From positions 1 through 48,104 of the forward strand of contig JAAVEC010000008.1 of the NCBI GenBank assembly GCA_014801485.1: a stretch of 48,104 bases of DNA, given 5' to 3'. Shown piece after piece: positions 8,117 through 18,693 of the stretch. The notes beneath the pieces are model-generated. The model made no database searches. It was not told the DNA's origin and saw only the letters and a list, made by a program, of their open reading frames with translations. How positions within the stretch are numbered: the first letter of the stretch is position 1; the number at the start of each line of letters is the position of its first letter. A program made the position numbers and the translations under genes. This DNA comes from Bacteroides sp. Its GTDB lineage: Bacteria > Bacteroidota > Bacteroidia > Bacteroidales > Muribaculaceae.

Positions 8117-9403
8117 ATGCACTCGATGCGACGTTCCATACTGGCTATCGCCCTCCCGGCGATAGCCAGTAATATAACCACTCCGCTGCTGGGCCTGGCC
8201 GACTCGGCCATATCCGGCCACATCGGCGCAGCCGTGTATCTCGGCGCCATTGCCGTGGGAGGCACCGTGTTCAACATGCTCTACTGGGTGCTCAATTTCC
8301 TGCGCATGGGCAGCGGCGGCCTCACGGCACAGGCCCATGGCGCAGGCGATGCCGAAGCTGCCGGCCTGGTGCTGTGGCGCGGCATGCTGCTGGGCGCGCT
8401 GCTGGGGCTGGTGCTGATTGCCGCCGCCGGCGTGCTGGCACCCCTGGCCGTGGGATTTCTCGACACCGAGGGCGCCACGGCTCAGCTCGCGCAGCGCTAC
8501 TTCATGATAGTGGTGTGGGGAGCGCCGGCAGTGCTATGCAGCTATGTGCTCACGGGATGGTTTCTGGGTATGCACAACACCCGGGCCACGATGTGGATGG
8601 CCCTGCTCACCAATGTGGTGAATCTCGTGGTGAGCGTGGCGCTGGTCTTCGGTGCCGGCTGGAAAATCGACGGCGTGGCCACGGGCACTCTCGTGGCGCA
8701 ATGGTGTGGCCTGGCTCTGGGCCTGGCTATGCTCCGCCGCTACCGGCCGCGCCGGGCATCGCTGCGCACGCTGCTGCGCGGCGACGGCCTGCGACGCTAC
8801 TTCTCCATCAACGCCGATATCATGCTGCGCACGCTGTGCCTGGTGGCCGTCACCGGCTGGTTCACCCGCTCCGGCACTCGCATGGGTGTCGACACCCTCG
8901 CGGCCAATGCACTGCTCATGCAGCTCTTTATGCTCTTCAGCTACTTCATGGACGGCTTCGCCTATGCCGGGGAGGCCCTGGGCGGCAGCCTGTATGCCGC
9001 CGGCAGGCGCCGGTCCCTGGAGCGGCTGGCGACGTCGTTGCTGCGCATAGGCCTGAGCATGGCGTCGCTCTTTACTATTATATATATAGTGGGAGGACAC
9101 CGGCTTCTGGGCCTGCTCACGGATCAGCCCCGCGTGGTGGAATGTGCCGTCACGTATCTGCCCTGGGCGGCTGCCGTGCCGCTGTGTGGCGTGTGGGCTT
9201 TCGTGTGGGACGGCATTTTTATAGGCCTCACGCGCACGCGTGCCATGCTGGCGGCCGTGGCCGCGGCCATGGTGGTGTTTTTCGCCACTTGGATGTGCAC
9301 GCAGGCCATGGGCAACCACGGCCTCTGGCTCGCCTTCTGCCTGTATCTGCTCACACGCGGCATCGTGGAGTGGGCGGTCTTCCGCTACGGAAAGCGCTAC
9401 TGA
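8117..9403 (+). CDS. MATE family efflux transporter (DinF-like)
   Basis: IALPAIASNITTPLLGLADSAISGHIG, LRMGSGGLTAQAHGAGD; 12-TM pattern. Confidence 0.9.
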   Translation: MHSMRRSILAIALPAIASNITTPLLGLADSAISGHIGAAVYLGAIAVGGTVFNMLYWVLNFLRMGSGGLTAQAHGAGDAEAAGLVLWRGMLLGALLGLVLIAAAGVLAPLAVGFLDTEGATAQLAQRYFMIVVWGAPAVLCSYVLTGWFLGMHNTRATMWMALLTNVVNLVVSVALVFGAGWKIDGVATGTLVAQWCGLALGLAMLRRYRPRRASLRTLLRGDGLRRYFSINADIMLRTLCLVAVTGWFTRSGTRMGVDTLAANALLMQLFMLFSYFMDGFAYAGEALGGSLYAAGRRRSLERLATSLLRIGLSMASLFTIIYIVGGHRLLGLLTDQPRVVECAVTYLPWAAAVPLCGVWAFVWDGIFIGLTRTRAMLAAVAAAMVVFFATWMCTQAMGNHGLWLAFCLYLLTRGIVEWAVFRYGKRY

Positions 9404-9463
9404 GCCGCCACATAATTATATCTATTCAATCGCAATCAAAAAAATACACCGAGACTACAAGAT

Positions 9464-11302
9464 ATGCTCCTGACCCTGCTCACACTCCTTGCTGCCGCCG
9501 TGCTCTTCGTGGACGGCCGCATCCGTTCCGACGTTGTGGCCCTGGGTGCCCTGCTGGTGCTCACGGCCGCCGGAATCATCAGCGTGCCCGAGGCTCTTTC
9601 CGGATTCTCCAATCCTATCGTGGTGATGATGGTGGGATTGTTTGTGGTGGGCGGTGCCGTGTTTCGCACCGGCCTGGCCGCCGGCATAAGCGGCAAGCTC
9701 ATAGGCCTGGCGGGCAATAGCCCCACGCGGCTGTATTTCCTGGTGATGGGTGTCACGGCCGCCATAGGAGCTTTTGTGAGCAACACGGGCACCGTGGCGC
9801 TGATGATGCCCATAGTCGTGAGCATGTGTGCCGCAGCCGGCACCAATGCCGCCCGTCTGCTCATGCCCCTGGCCTTCGCCAGCAGTATGGGCGGAATGCT
9901 CACCCTCATAGGCACGCCGCCCAACCTGGTGGTGGCCGAGCTATGGGAGGAGAGCGGCCACGAGCCGCTGGGATTTTTCGGCTTCGCGCCCGCCGGCCTG
10001 GTGTGTCTTGTGGCCGGCACTCTCATCCTGCTGCCGCTGGCGCGGCGCTTTCTGGGCCGCGACGAGAGCGCGCCCGACAAGCGCGCCACAGGCAAGTCGC
10101 TGGCGCAGCTTGTGAAGGAATACGGCCTCACGGCCGATATGCACCTGGTGGAGGTGAACCGTCGCGGAGTGGCGGATGGCCGCACGCTGGGGCAGCTCGA
10201 CCTGCGGGCGCGCTTCGATGTGGACGTGACCGAGCTGCGCCGCGAGAGTTCGCGCCACGGACTGCTGCGCCACGTCATGCAGGAAAGCGCGGGCCCCGAT
10301 ACCCTCCTGCGGGGCGGCGACATGCTCTACGTGCGCGGAAGCGAAGAGAATGTGCGACGCATGGCCGTGGCCTGCGGCATGACACTGCAGAGCGACCGCG
10401 TGGAGCGCAGCGATATGCGCTTCTACGACGTGGGCATTGCCGAGGTGGTGCTGATGCCCTCGTCGTCGGTGGCCGGCCGCACCGTGGCCGACGTGGGGCT
10501 GCGCCGTCTTTTCCACGTGAGCGTGCTGGGATTGCGGCGCGGCTCGCGGGTGATGCGCGACGACCTGGCCGACGTGGTGCTGCACTCCGGCGACGTGCTG
10601 CTGGTGCAGGGCTCGTGGGAGGCTATCGCCACGCTGGGGAATCATCCCGAGGCATGGGTGGTGCTGGGCAGCCCCGAGAAACGCGCCGAGAGCGTCACCA
10701 TCGACTATAAGGCCCCCGTGGCTGCGGCCATCATGCTGCTCATGGTGTGTGCGATGGTTTTCGACTTCATTCCCGTGCCGCCGGTGGTGGCCGTGCTCGC
10801 CGCCGCCGTGCTCACGGTGCTCACAGGATGCTTCCGCAATGTGGAGGCGGCCTACCGCACCATCAACTGGGAGAGCGTGGTGCTGATAGCCGCGATGATG
10901 CCCATGTCGTTTGCGTTGGAGAAGACCGGTGTCACGGCCCTCGTGAGCCGCACCCTGGTAGACTGGCTGGGCGGTGCCGGCCCCATGGCCCTGATGGGCG
11001 GCATATACCTCACCACGGCCGTGCTCACCATGTTTATCAGCAACACGGCCACGGCTGTGCTGGTGGCTCCCATCGCCGTGAGCAGCGCGGTGGCCGTGGG
11101 CGCGAGCCCGCTGCCTTTCCTCATGGCCGTGACCTTTGCCGCGAGCATGTGCTTTGCCTCGCCATTCTCCACGCCCCCCAACGCCCTGGTGATGCCCGCG
11201 GCGCAATACCGCTTCATGGACTATATAAAGGTGGGCCTGCCGCTGCAGCTGGCCATAGGAGTGATTATGGTGCTCGTGTTGCCGCTGATTTACTCGTTTT
11301 GA
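9464..11302 (+). CDS. SLC13-family permease with two RCK_C/TrkA_C-like domains
   Basis: FVSNTGTVALMMPIV, LLMPLAFASSMGGMLTLIGTPPNLVV, FISNTATAVLVAPIAV; two soluble central domains. Confidence 0.88.
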   Translation: MLLTLLTLLAAAVLFVDGRIRSDVVALGALLVLTAAGIISVPEALSGFSNPIVVMMVGLFVVGGAVFRTGLAAGISGKLIGLAGNSPTRLYFLVMGVTAAIGAFVSNTGTVALMMPIVVSMCAAAGTNAARLLMPLAFASSMGGMLTLIGTPPNLVVAELWEESGHEPLGFFGFAPAGLVCLVAGTLILLPLARRFLGRDESAPDKRATGKSLAQLVKEYGLTADMHLVEVNRRGVADGRTLGQLDLRARFDVDVTELRRESSRHGLLRHVMQESAGPDTLLRGGDMLYVRGSEENVRRMAVACGMTLQSDRVERSDMRFYDVGIAEVVLMPSSSVAGRTVADVGLRRLFHVSVLGLRRGSRVMRDDLADVVLHSGDVLLVQGSWEAIATLGNHPEAWVVLGSPEKRAESVTIDYKAPVAAAIMLLMVCAMVFDFIPVPPVVAVLAAAVLTVLTGCFRNVEAAYRTINWESVVLIAAMMPMSFALEKTGVTALVSRTLVDWLGGAGPMALMGGIYLTTAVLTMFISNTATAVLVAPIAVSSAVAVGASPLPFLMAVTFAASMCFASPFSTPPNALVMPAAQYRFMDYIKVGLPLQLAIGVIMVLVLPLIYSF

Positions 11303-11399
11303 GTTAACGAAAGTTAAAATTGCCGCCGTTTTTGCAAACGAATATTAACGAATCATTGGAATTTGCCCCCAAAATTGTTGTAATTAGAAGCAAAGGGCG

Positions 11400-11407
11400 T
11401 ACCTTTG
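11400..11407 (+). promoter_or_regulatory. Bacteroidetes promoter: TTG (11378-11380)-N19-TACCTTTG
   Basis: Exact TTG-N19-TAnnTTTG match, 31 bp upstream of the ligase start. Confidence 0.7.
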
Positions 11408-11438
11408 CCGCTGATTTTGTAAAAAACAAGCCTTACGA

Positions 11439-13253
11439 ATGGCAAATATCCTCACAAACCTTGTAGCCGCCAACGCCGCACGATACGGCGAAAGAGAGGC
11501 CTTCAGCTGCAGTAATAACGGCGGCGAAGACTGGGTGTCTACATCCTGGAATCAACTCCTCGAAAGCCAGGCGGCCGCTGCATGCGCCCTCGAAACCCTC
11601 GGTATCGAGCCCGGCGACATGCTGGCCGTGTTCTCTCCCAACTGTCCTGAAATCCTGATGACCGACTTCGGCGCATGGGCCAATCGTGCCGTGCCCGTGT
11701 CGATTTATGCCACGAGCAGCCCCGAGCAGGTGAGCTACATCGTGCGTGATTCGGCCGCGCGTATAATCTTCGCCGGCGAGCAGCGCCAGTACGATGCCGC
11801 CCGCGCCATTGCCGCCGAGTGTCCCGCCCTGGAGCGCATCGTGGTCTATGATCCATCCGTGAAGCTCGACGACACCGACACCACTACCATGCGCTGGGAG
11901 CACTTCATGGCCCTGGGCCGTGCAGCCTCCGATATGTGTCGCGCAGTGGTGGCCGAGCGCACCGCGGCATCCGCGCCCGACGACATCTTCACGCTCATCT
12001 ACACCTCCGGTACCACCGGCGAGCCCAAGGGCGCCGTGCTGCCGCATAGCTGCATGAATGCCGCCGTGCGCATCCACGAGCAGCGCCTCACGATGCTCAG
12101 CGACCGCGACACATCCCTGTGCTTCCTGCCCCTGAGCCACATCTTCGAGAAAGCCTGGACCTACTACTGCCTGCACATGGGCATCCGCGTGGCCATCAAC
12201 CGCGACCCCCGCGACGTGCAGAAGGCCCTCCGCCGCGTGCGTCCCACATGCATGTGCTCCGTGCCGCGCTTCTGGGAGAAGGTCTACACCGGCGTGCAAG
12301 ACAAGCTCGCCACCATCACCGGCTTCAAGCGCCGCCTCATGGACCGCGCCATCGCCGTGGGCCGCAGGCGCAACCTGCAATACGCCCGTCTGGGCCTCAA
12401 AGCCCCCTGGTGGCTTGAGACGCAATACCGATTCTTCGACAAGAAAGTGTTCGGCCCCATGCGCCGTGTGATAGGCGTGGACCGCGGCAACATATTCCCC
12501 ACCGCCGGAGCTCCCCTCAGCGACAACATCACCGAATTCCTCCACGCCTGCGGCATCAACATCGTGATAGGCTACGGCCTGAGCGAGACCACCGCCACCG
12601 TGAGCTGCTATCCCGTCACGGGATGGGAGATAGGCACCGTGGGCACGGTGATGCCCGAGGTGCAGGTGCGCATTGGCGAAAACGACGAAATCCAGGTGGC
12701 GGGCCCCACCGTGATGAGAGGCTACTACAACCGCCCGGCCGACACCGAGCGGGCCTTCACGCCCGACGGCTGGTTCCGCACCGGCGATGCCGGCCGCATC
12801 GACGAGCACGGCGCCATCGTGCTCACCGAGCGCATCAAAGACCTCTTCAAGACCTCCAACGGCAAATATATAGCTCCGCAGGCCATCGAAAGCCGCCTGG
12901 GCGAAGACCGCTATATCGAGCAGGTGGCCGTCATTGGCGACCGTCGTAAATACGTGAGTGCCATCATCGTGCCGGCCTTCGAGGCACTGAAAGAATACGC
13001 CCGCAGCCACCGCATCAAGTTCCGCAGCCTCGACGAGCTGGTGCAGAACGAGGAGATACGCAAATTCATCGAAGAGCGCATCGAGCGCCTGCAGAAGGGC
13101 CTCGCTGGCTTCGAGAAAATCAAGAAATTCACCCTGCTGCCCCGCGAGTTCAGCATCGAGACCGGCGAGCTCACCAACACCCTGAAGCTGCGCCGCGCCA
13201 TCATCAACGCCCTCTACGCCGACCAGATCGAGGCCATGTATGCCCCGGCATAG
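11439..13253 (+). CDS. Long-chain fatty-acid--CoA ligase / AMP-dependent synthetase
   Basis: FTLIYTSGTTGEPKGAVLPHSC, GYGLSETTATVS, GWFRTGDAGRIDE, ERIKDLFKTSNGKYIAPQAIE. Confidence 0.94.
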   Translation: MANILTNLVAANAARYGEREAFSCSNNGGEDWVSTSWNQLLESQAAAACALETLGIEPGDMLAVFSPNCPEILMTDFGAWANRAVPVSIYATSSPEQVSYIVRDSAARIIFAGEQRQYDAARAIAAECPALERIVVYDPSVKLDDTDTTTMRWEHFMALGRAASDMCRAVVAERTAASAPDDIFTLIYTSGTTGEPKGAVLPHSCMNAAVRIHEQRLTMLSDRDTSLCFLPLSHIFEKAWTYYCLHMGIRVAINRDPRDVQKALRRVRPTCMCSVPRFWEKVYTGVQDKLATITGFKRRLMDRAIAVGRRRNLQYARLGLKAPWWLETQYRFFDKKVFGPMRRVIGVDRGNIFPTAGAPLSDNITEFLHACGINIVIGYGLSETTATVSCYPVTGWEIGTVGTVMPEVQVRIGENDEIQVAGPTVMRGYYNRPADTERAFTPDGWFRTGDAGRIDEHGAIVLTERIKDLFKTSNGKYIAPQAIESRLGEDRYIEQVAVIGDRRKYVSAIIVPAFEALKEYARSHRIKFRSLDELVQNEEIRKFIEERIERLQKGLAGFEKIKKFTLLPREFSIETGELTNTLKLRRAIINALYADQIEAMYAPA

Positions 13254-13278
13254 GGCTCATAGGGCTCAGACCATATTT

Positions 13279-13309
13279 AGCGTGGGGCGGATGCCCCGCG
13301 CTTTTTTTT
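13279..13309 (+). terminator. Rho-independent terminator after acyl-CoA ligase
   Basis: AGCGTGGGGC-GGAT-GCCCCGCGCT stem (one T-G pair) followed by TTTTTTTT. Confidence 0.85.
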
Positions 13310-13332
13310 GCTTGTTTATCAAAAAAAAGTAT

Positions 13333-13340
13333 TATCTTTG
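13333..13340 (+). promoter_or_regulatory. Bacteroidetes -7 box TATCTTTG
   Basis: TAnnTTTG match with upstream TTG at 13312-13314; 5 bp before the ATG at 13346, so a very short leader or leaderless transcript. Confidence 0.6.
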
Positions 13341-13345
13341 CTCCT

Positions 13346-13996
13346 ATGGACAAGAAACTGATTATCACCGTAGGGCGCACGTTCGGCAGCGGTGGGCGTG
13401 TGCTGGGCCGGATGCTGGCCGAGCGGCTGGGCATCGCCTTCTACGACAAACGACTGCTGATGGAGGCCGCGCGGCAGGCCGGAGTGGCTCCGGAGTACTT
13501 CGAGCGCAACGACGAGCGCAAGCCCAGGTTCATCTCGGGCGTGTTCTCCTTTGCCCACGGCTACAGCCCCATGGCATGGTACAACGACCCCACCAGCATC
13601 AGCTCCGACAGTATCTACAAGGCTCAGTGCGACTACATCCGCCACGTGGCTGCCACGGAGAGCTGCGTGATCGTGGGACGCACGGCCGACTACGTGCTGC
13701 GCGATGTGCCGGGGGTGATCAACATCTTCGTGCACGCCCCAGAGAGCGAGTGCATCAGGCGCATCATCGAGCGCCACGACGCGCTCTCGATCGAGCAGGC
13801 GCGCGCCCTCGCACGACGCGCCAACAAAGCCCGTGCCGCCTTCTATAATTTCTACACCGACAAGACCTGGGGGCAGGCCGCCGGATATGATCTCACGCTC
13901 GACTCGTCGCTCCTGCCCATGAGCGGCAATGTCGACCTGGTGGAGACCTATATCCGCGCACGCATGGCCCGCCCGGCTAAAGAATATCAGTCATGA
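13346..13996 (+). CDS. Cytidylate kinase-like family protein
   Basis: MDKKLIITVGRTFGSGGRVLGRMLAERLGIAFYDKRLL; CVIVGRTADYVLRD; resembles AAA_26/cytidylate kinase-like proteins. Confidence 0.85.
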   Translation: MDKKLIITVGRTFGSGGRVLGRMLAERLGIAFYDKRLLMEAARQAGVAPEYFERNDERKPRFISGVFSFAHGYSPMAWYNDPTSISSDSIYKAQCDYIRHVAATESCVIVGRTADYVLRDVPGVINIFVHAPESECIRRIIERHDALSIEQARALARRANKARAAFYNFYTDKTWGQAAGYDLTLDSSLLPMSGNVDLVETYIRARMARPAKEYQS

Positions 13997-14373
13997 CAGA
14001 ACAGGACCTGAAATCGCTACGACAGGATACCGACGGGCTCATCACCTACGAGTATCTGGCCAATCATATCGACACCTGCGAGGCCGACATGGACACGATC
14101 GTGGACAACATGGTGAACGCCGACCGCACGGGACAGTTCCTTGCCAGCGCCGCACGCTACCTCCATGCCATCGACCCGCAGCGCTATGCCTCCGTGATCG
14201 ATAAGCTCGTGAGCGCCACTATCGACAAAGACCGCGAGCACAATTATCTGCCGGCGCTGATGCGCGGAATCTACGGCGACGACTATGCCACGGATGCCGA
14301 GCAGCGTTGCGCCACCGACCGCAATTTCCGCCGCATGTATCAACGTCTTTTTCCTCGCACCGACACTCTATGA
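13993..14373 (+). CDS. Hypothetical protein (126 aa)
   Basis: Translationally coupled to the preceding gene (ATGA overlap); no recognised domain. Confidence 0.7.
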   Translation: MTEQDLKSLRQDTDGLITYEYLANHIDTCEADMDTIVDNMVNADRTGQFLASAARYLHAIDPQRYASVIDKLVSATIDKDREHNYLPALMRGIYGDDYATDAEQRCATDRNFRRMYQRLFPRTDTL

Positions 14374-15260
14374 AACGCATATTCATGCCCCTCGTGCTGG
14401 CTATGGGCCTGGCTGCCTGCGGCCTGCAGGCAGCTGCCGACGCTGCCGACAACGGCCGGGCCGGGGCTTCTAAATCCACTCCCGAAATGACCGACAACAA
14501 CAACACCGCCTCCACCGACGCCATCGTGGAGGTGAAGACCACTATGGGCGACTTCACCGTGCTGCTCTACGGCGATACCCCGCGCCACCGCGACAACTTC
14601 CTGAAACTCGTGCGCGAGGGCTACTACGACGGCACGCTCTTCCACCGCGTGATCAACGAATTCATGGTGCAGGCAGGCGACCCCGACTCGCGCAACGCAC
14701 AGCCCGGCCAGATGCTGGGCGCCGGTGGCCCCGACTATAAAATTGATGCCGAAATCGTGTATCCCAAGCATTTCCACAAGCGCGGCGCGCTGGCAGCAGC
14801 CCGCCAGGGCGACCAGGTGAACCCCGCCCGCCAGAGCAGCGGCTCGCAATTCTACGTGGTCACGGGCAAGAAACTGAGCGAAGGCGAGGTGGCCCAGATG
14901 GAGCAATACATGCAGCAGAGCGCCCGCCAGAGCATCTTCAACCGTAAGGTGCAGGAGCATCGCGGCGATATCATCGCTCTGCAGCAGAATGCCGACCATG
15001 CCGGCCTGGACTCGCTACAGAAAAAACTCGTGGCCGAGACCGAGGCCGAGGCTGCCGCCAATCCCGCGCGCCTCACTCCCGAGCAGCGCGAGGCCTACAC
15101 CACCGTGGGCGGAGCGCCGCATCTCGACGGCCAGTACACCGTCTTCGGCGAGGTGATCAAGGGCATGAACGTGGTGGACAGCATCGAAAAGGTGCCCACC
15201 GGCCCGGCCGACCGTCCGCGCGAAGACGTGCGCATCATTTCGATGAAAGTAGTGGATTGA
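14370..15260 (+). CDS. Cyclophilin-type peptidyl-prolyl cis-trans isomerase, lipoprotein
   Basis: Lipobox LAMGLAACG; FLKLVREGYYDGTLFHRVINEFMVQAGDP, SSGSQFYVVTG. Confidence 0.92.
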   Translation: MKRIFMPLVLAMGLAACGLQAAADAADNGRAGASKSTPEMTDNNNTASTDAIVEVKTTMGDFTVLLYGDTPRHRDNFLKLVREGYYDGTLFHRVINEFMVQAGDPDSRNAQPGQMLGAGGPDYKIDAEIVYPKHFHKRGALAAARQGDQVNPARQSSGSQFYVVTGKKLSEGEVAQMEQYMQQSARQSIFNRKVQEHRGDIIALQQNADHAGLDSLQKKLVAETEAEAAANPARLTPEQREAYTTVGGAPHLDGQYTVFGEVIKGMNVVDSIEKVPTGPADRPREDVRIISMKVVD

Positions 15261-16519
15261 GGCAGTTGATCACAAGGTTCACACTCCCCAACGGGCTGCG
15301 CGTGGTGCACTACCACGACCGCCGCACGGCCATGGCGGCCGTCGATGTCATGTACGACGTGGGCGCCCGCGATGAGAAGCGCTCGCTCACGGGCGTGGCC
15401 CACCTCTTTGAGCACCTCATGTTTGGCGGCTCGGAGAACGAGCCGCGCTTCGACGTGGCCATCGAGAGGGCCGGAGGCGTCAACAACGCCTGGACGGGCT
15501 CGGATTTCACCAACTTCTTTGAACTGCTGCCGGCCCAGAATATCGAGGCGGCACTGCGCGCCGAGAGCGACCGGATGCTGGCCCTCAACTTCGATCCCCA
15601 TGTGCTGCAGGTGCAGCGATCGGTGGTGGTGGAGGAGTTCAAGCAAACGGTGCTCAACCGCCCCTACGGCCGGGTGATGCACCACCTCCGGTCGATGCTC
15701 TACCACCCGTCGCACCCCTATTCATGGCCCGTGATCGGCCTGGAACCGGAGCATATCATGCGCGTGACCGACGACGACGTGCGCAGCTGGTTCTACGCCC
15801 ACTACGCGCCCAACAACGCCGTGCTGGCCGTGGCCGGAAACGTGGAGCCCGAGCGCCTCAGGGAGCTCGTGGAGAAGTGGTTCGGCGATATCCCGCGCCG
15901 CGAGATCGCGCCCAGGGTGATGCCCCCGCAGGTGTGGGCGCTCGATGCCGCAGGCGTGCGCCGCGACGTCACGGACCGCGTGCCGTCGCCGCTGGTGATG
16001 CTCGCGTGGCCCATGGTGGCATTCGGACAGCCCGGCTACACCGAGGCCGATATCATCACCGACCTGCTGGGAGCCGGACGCGCCGCGCGCCTGCGCCGCA
16101 ACGTGAGCGGGCTCTACCCCGACATTGTGGCCGAGGCCGACGCCAGCATCATCGGCTCTGAGCACGAGGGACTGCTCATGATCGACGCGCGCCTGGTGGA
16201 CGATTCCCCCGGCAGCATCGACACCGCCTGCCGCCTGTTGCTCGACCAGGCACGCGCGCTGGCAGAGCCCGGCAACGTCGAGCCCCACGAGCTGGAGAGA
16301 GCCCTGCGCCGCTTCGAGGCGCGCGATGCAGCCGCTTTCATGTCGCCCATGGCCATGGCCCAGCGCCTGGCCGCCGCCGAGATGCACGGCGAAGACCTGC
16401 AGGCCGAGCTCGACCGCCGGCGCGCGGTGAGCCTCGACGATATCGCGCGCACGGCACGAAGCATATTCATGGAGTCGCCGATGGCCACTCTGGTCGTACA
16501 CCCGGAAGCGCAGCAGTGA
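15257..16519 (+). CDS. M16 family zinc peptidase
   Basis: HLFEHLMFGGSENEP (HxxEH motif), GxNNAWTGSDFTNFFE; likely TTG start overlapping the upstream stop. Confidence 0.9.
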   Translation: MRQLITRFTLPNGLRVVHYHDRRTAMAAVDVMYDVGARDEKRSLTGVAHLFEHLMFGGSENEPRFDVAIERAGGVNNAWTGSDFTNFFELLPAQNIEAALRAESDRMLALNFDPHVLQVQRSVVVEEFKQTVLNRPYGRVMHHLRSMLYHPSHPYSWPVIGLEPEHIMRVTDDDVRSWFYAHYAPNNAVLAVAGNVEPERLRELVEKWFGDIPRREIAPRVMPPQVWALDAAGVRRDVTDRVPSPLVMLAWPMVAFGQPGYTEADIITDLLGAGRAARLRRNVSGLYPDIVAEADASIIGSEHEGLLMIDARLVDDSPGSIDTACRLLLDQARALAEPGNVEPHELERALRRFEARDAAAFMSPMAMAQRLAAAEMHGEDLQAELDRRRAVSLDDIARTARSIFMESPMATLVVHPEAQQ

Positions 16520-16893
16520 TGGCACGCCACAACGAAACCGGAAAACTGGGCGAACAGGCTGCCGTGGATCTCCTCGTGGCCAAGGGCTACGCCATAGTGG
16601 ACCGCAACTGGCGCATGGGGCATCTCGAAATCGACATCGTGGCGCAGCGCGGCCCGCGTGTGGCTATCGTGGAGGTGAAGACCCGCACCGGCGACTTTGC
16701 CGACCCCTTCGACGCCGTGGACCGCCGCAAGCAGCTGGCCATGGTGCGCGCCGGAGAGGCCTACGTGAAGGCCTATGGCCTGCCGCATGAGCTGCAATTC
16801 GACATTATAGCCGTCACAGGCAACCCCGATAATCTGAAAATCGAACACCTGGAGGACGCTTTCCCGCCTCCGCTTAAAACATACGGATCATGA
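16519..16893 (+). CDS. YraN family protein (UPF0102, nuclease-like)
   Basis: GKLGEQAAVDLLVAKGYAIVDRNWRMGHLEIDIVAQRGPRVAIVEVKTR. Confidence 0.92.
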   Translation: MARHNETGKLGEQAAVDLLVAKGYAIVDRNWRMGHLEIDIVAQRGPRVAIVEVKTRTGDFADPFDAVDRRKQLAMVRAGEAYVKAYGLPHELQFDIIAVTGNPDNLKIEHLEDAFPPPLKTYGS

Positions 16894-18671
16894 ACGAAAC
16901 CGCATCCCGCCTCGCGGCACTCCGCGCCGAAATGAAACGCGCCGGAGTAGATGCCGCCATCATACCACAAGCCGACCCCCACATGGGCGAATACCTGGCC
17001 TCCCACTGGCAGGTGCGCCGCTGGCTCAGCGGCTTCAACGGCTCGGCAGGCACCCTGGTGGTGCCCGCTGCTGCCCCGGCCATGCTCTGGACCGACTCAC
17101 GCTACTTCCTGCAGGCCGCGCGCCAGCTGGAGGGCACGGAAATCGTGCTCATGAAGGAGGGCATTCCCGGCACTCCCTCGATCGAGGAGTGGCTGGCCGC
17201 CAATCTGCAGAGCGGTGCCACGGTGGGCGTGGACGCCATGCTCTTCAGCACAGGCTCGCTGCGCTCGCTGCGCAAGGCGCTCAAGGCACGCGACATCCGC
17301 CTCGAAACCACCTTCGACCCCGTCGACACGCTGTGGCCCGACCGCCCCGCGCTACCCAAGTGCGAGGTGTTTGTTCACGACGAGAAATACGCAGGCCGCC
17401 CGGCCTCTGCCAAGATTGCCGATGCGCTCGAAGCTGCGCGGATGCACGGCGCGGATGCCGTCTTCGTCTCGGCACTCGACCAGGTGGCATGGCTGCTGAA
17501 TATCCGCAGCCGCGACGTGCGCTACAATCCCGTGGTCACCTCCTACGTGTATCTGGGCCCGGAGGGCAACGTGCTCTTTGTCGACCCCGACAAGATCACG
17601 CCCGAGGTGGACGCCTATCTCAAGGCCCAGGGCGTGGACACCCGTCCGTATGCCGCCGTGCGCTCCTTCATCTTCGGCCTCAGCACGCGCCGCCACGTGC
17701 TGCTCGACCCCGCATCCACGGCCTATGGCATCCTGGAAGCCTTCGGCGAGCGCGCGGTGGAGGCCACGTCGCCCATCTCCATGCCCAAGGCATGCAAGAA
17801 CGAGGTGCAGATCGAGGGCATCCGCAATGCCATGCGCCGCGACGGCGTGGCGCTGGTGCACTCGCTCATGGAGCTTGAGAGCCGCATGGCCGCCGGCGAG
17901 ACCGTCACGGAGCTCGACGTGGCCGAAATACTGCGCCGCCGCCGCGGCGAGCAGCCTCTCTTCTTCGACGAAAGCTTCGGCACTATCGCCGGATACGGCC
18001 CCCATGGCGCTATCGTGCACTATGAGGCCGACGAGGAGACCGTAGCCACCCTCAGGCCCGAGGGACTGCTGCTCATCGACAGCGGTGCCCAGTATCTCGA
18101 CGGCACCACCGACATCACCCGCACCATCTGCCTGGGCGATCCCACCCAGCAGGAACGCTCGGATTTCACCCTCGTGATGAAAGGCCACATAGCGCTGGCA
18201 CGCGCCGTCTTTCCCGAGGGCACATGCGGCACGCAGCTCGATGCGCTGGCGCGCCAGTATCTGTGGCAGCACGGCCTGAGCTACCTCCACGGCACCGGCC
18301 ACGGCGTGGGCCACTTCCTGAACGTGCACGAGGGACCGCAGAGCGTGCGCCTCAACTACGTGCCCGCTCCTCTCACTCCGGGCATGATCACGAGCAACGA
18401 GCCGGGCCTCTATCGCGCAGGCATCCACGGCATCCGCTGCGAGAATCTGGTGCTGTGCGTGCCGGCGCTCGACACTGAATTCGGCCGTTTCTACAAGTTT
18501 GAGACACTCACGCTCTTCCCCTTCGACACCCGCCTCTTCGCCACGGAGATGATGACCGAGAGCGAGCTCGAATGGGTGAACCAATATAATGCCCGCGTCT
18601 ACGACGAGCTCTCGCCGGCGCTCGATCCCGAGGCCCGCGAGTGGCTTGCAGCAAAGACTCAGGCTATTTAG
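16890..18671 (+). CDS. M24 aminopeptidase P family protein
   Basis: Creatinase_N domain; DSGAQYLDGTTDITRTI, HGTGHGVGHFLNVHEGPQ, GMITSNEPGLYRAG. Confidence 0.93.
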   Translation: MNETASRLAALRAEMKRAGVDAAIIPQADPHMGEYLASHWQVRRWLSGFNGSAGTLVVPAAAPAMLWTDSRYFLQAARQLEGTEIVLMKEGIPGTPSIEEWLAANLQSGATVGVDAMLFSTGSLRSLRKALKARDIRLETTFDPVDTLWPDRPALPKCEVFVHDEKYAGRPASAKIADALEAARMHGADAVFVSALDQVAWLLNIRSRDVRYNPVVTSYVYLGPEGNVLFVDPDKITPEVDAYLKAQGVDTRPYAAVRSFIFGLSTRRHVLLDPASTAYGILEAFGERAVEATSPISMPKACKNEVQIEGIRNAMRRDGVALVHSLMELESRMAAGETVTELDVAEILRRRRGEQPLFFDESFGTIAGYGPHGAIVHYEADEETVATLRPEGLLLIDSGAQYLDGTTDITRTICLGDPTQQERSDFTLVMKGHIALARAVFPEGTCGTQLDALARQYLWQHGLSYLHGTGHGVGHFLNVHEGPQSVRLNYVPAPLTPGMITSNEPGLYRAGIHGIRCENLVLCVPALDTEFGRFYKFETLTLFPFDTRLFATEMMTESELEWVNQYNARVYDELSPALDPEAREWLAAKTQAI

Positions 18672-18693
18672 CAATTAATAATAAGTAAATAGA

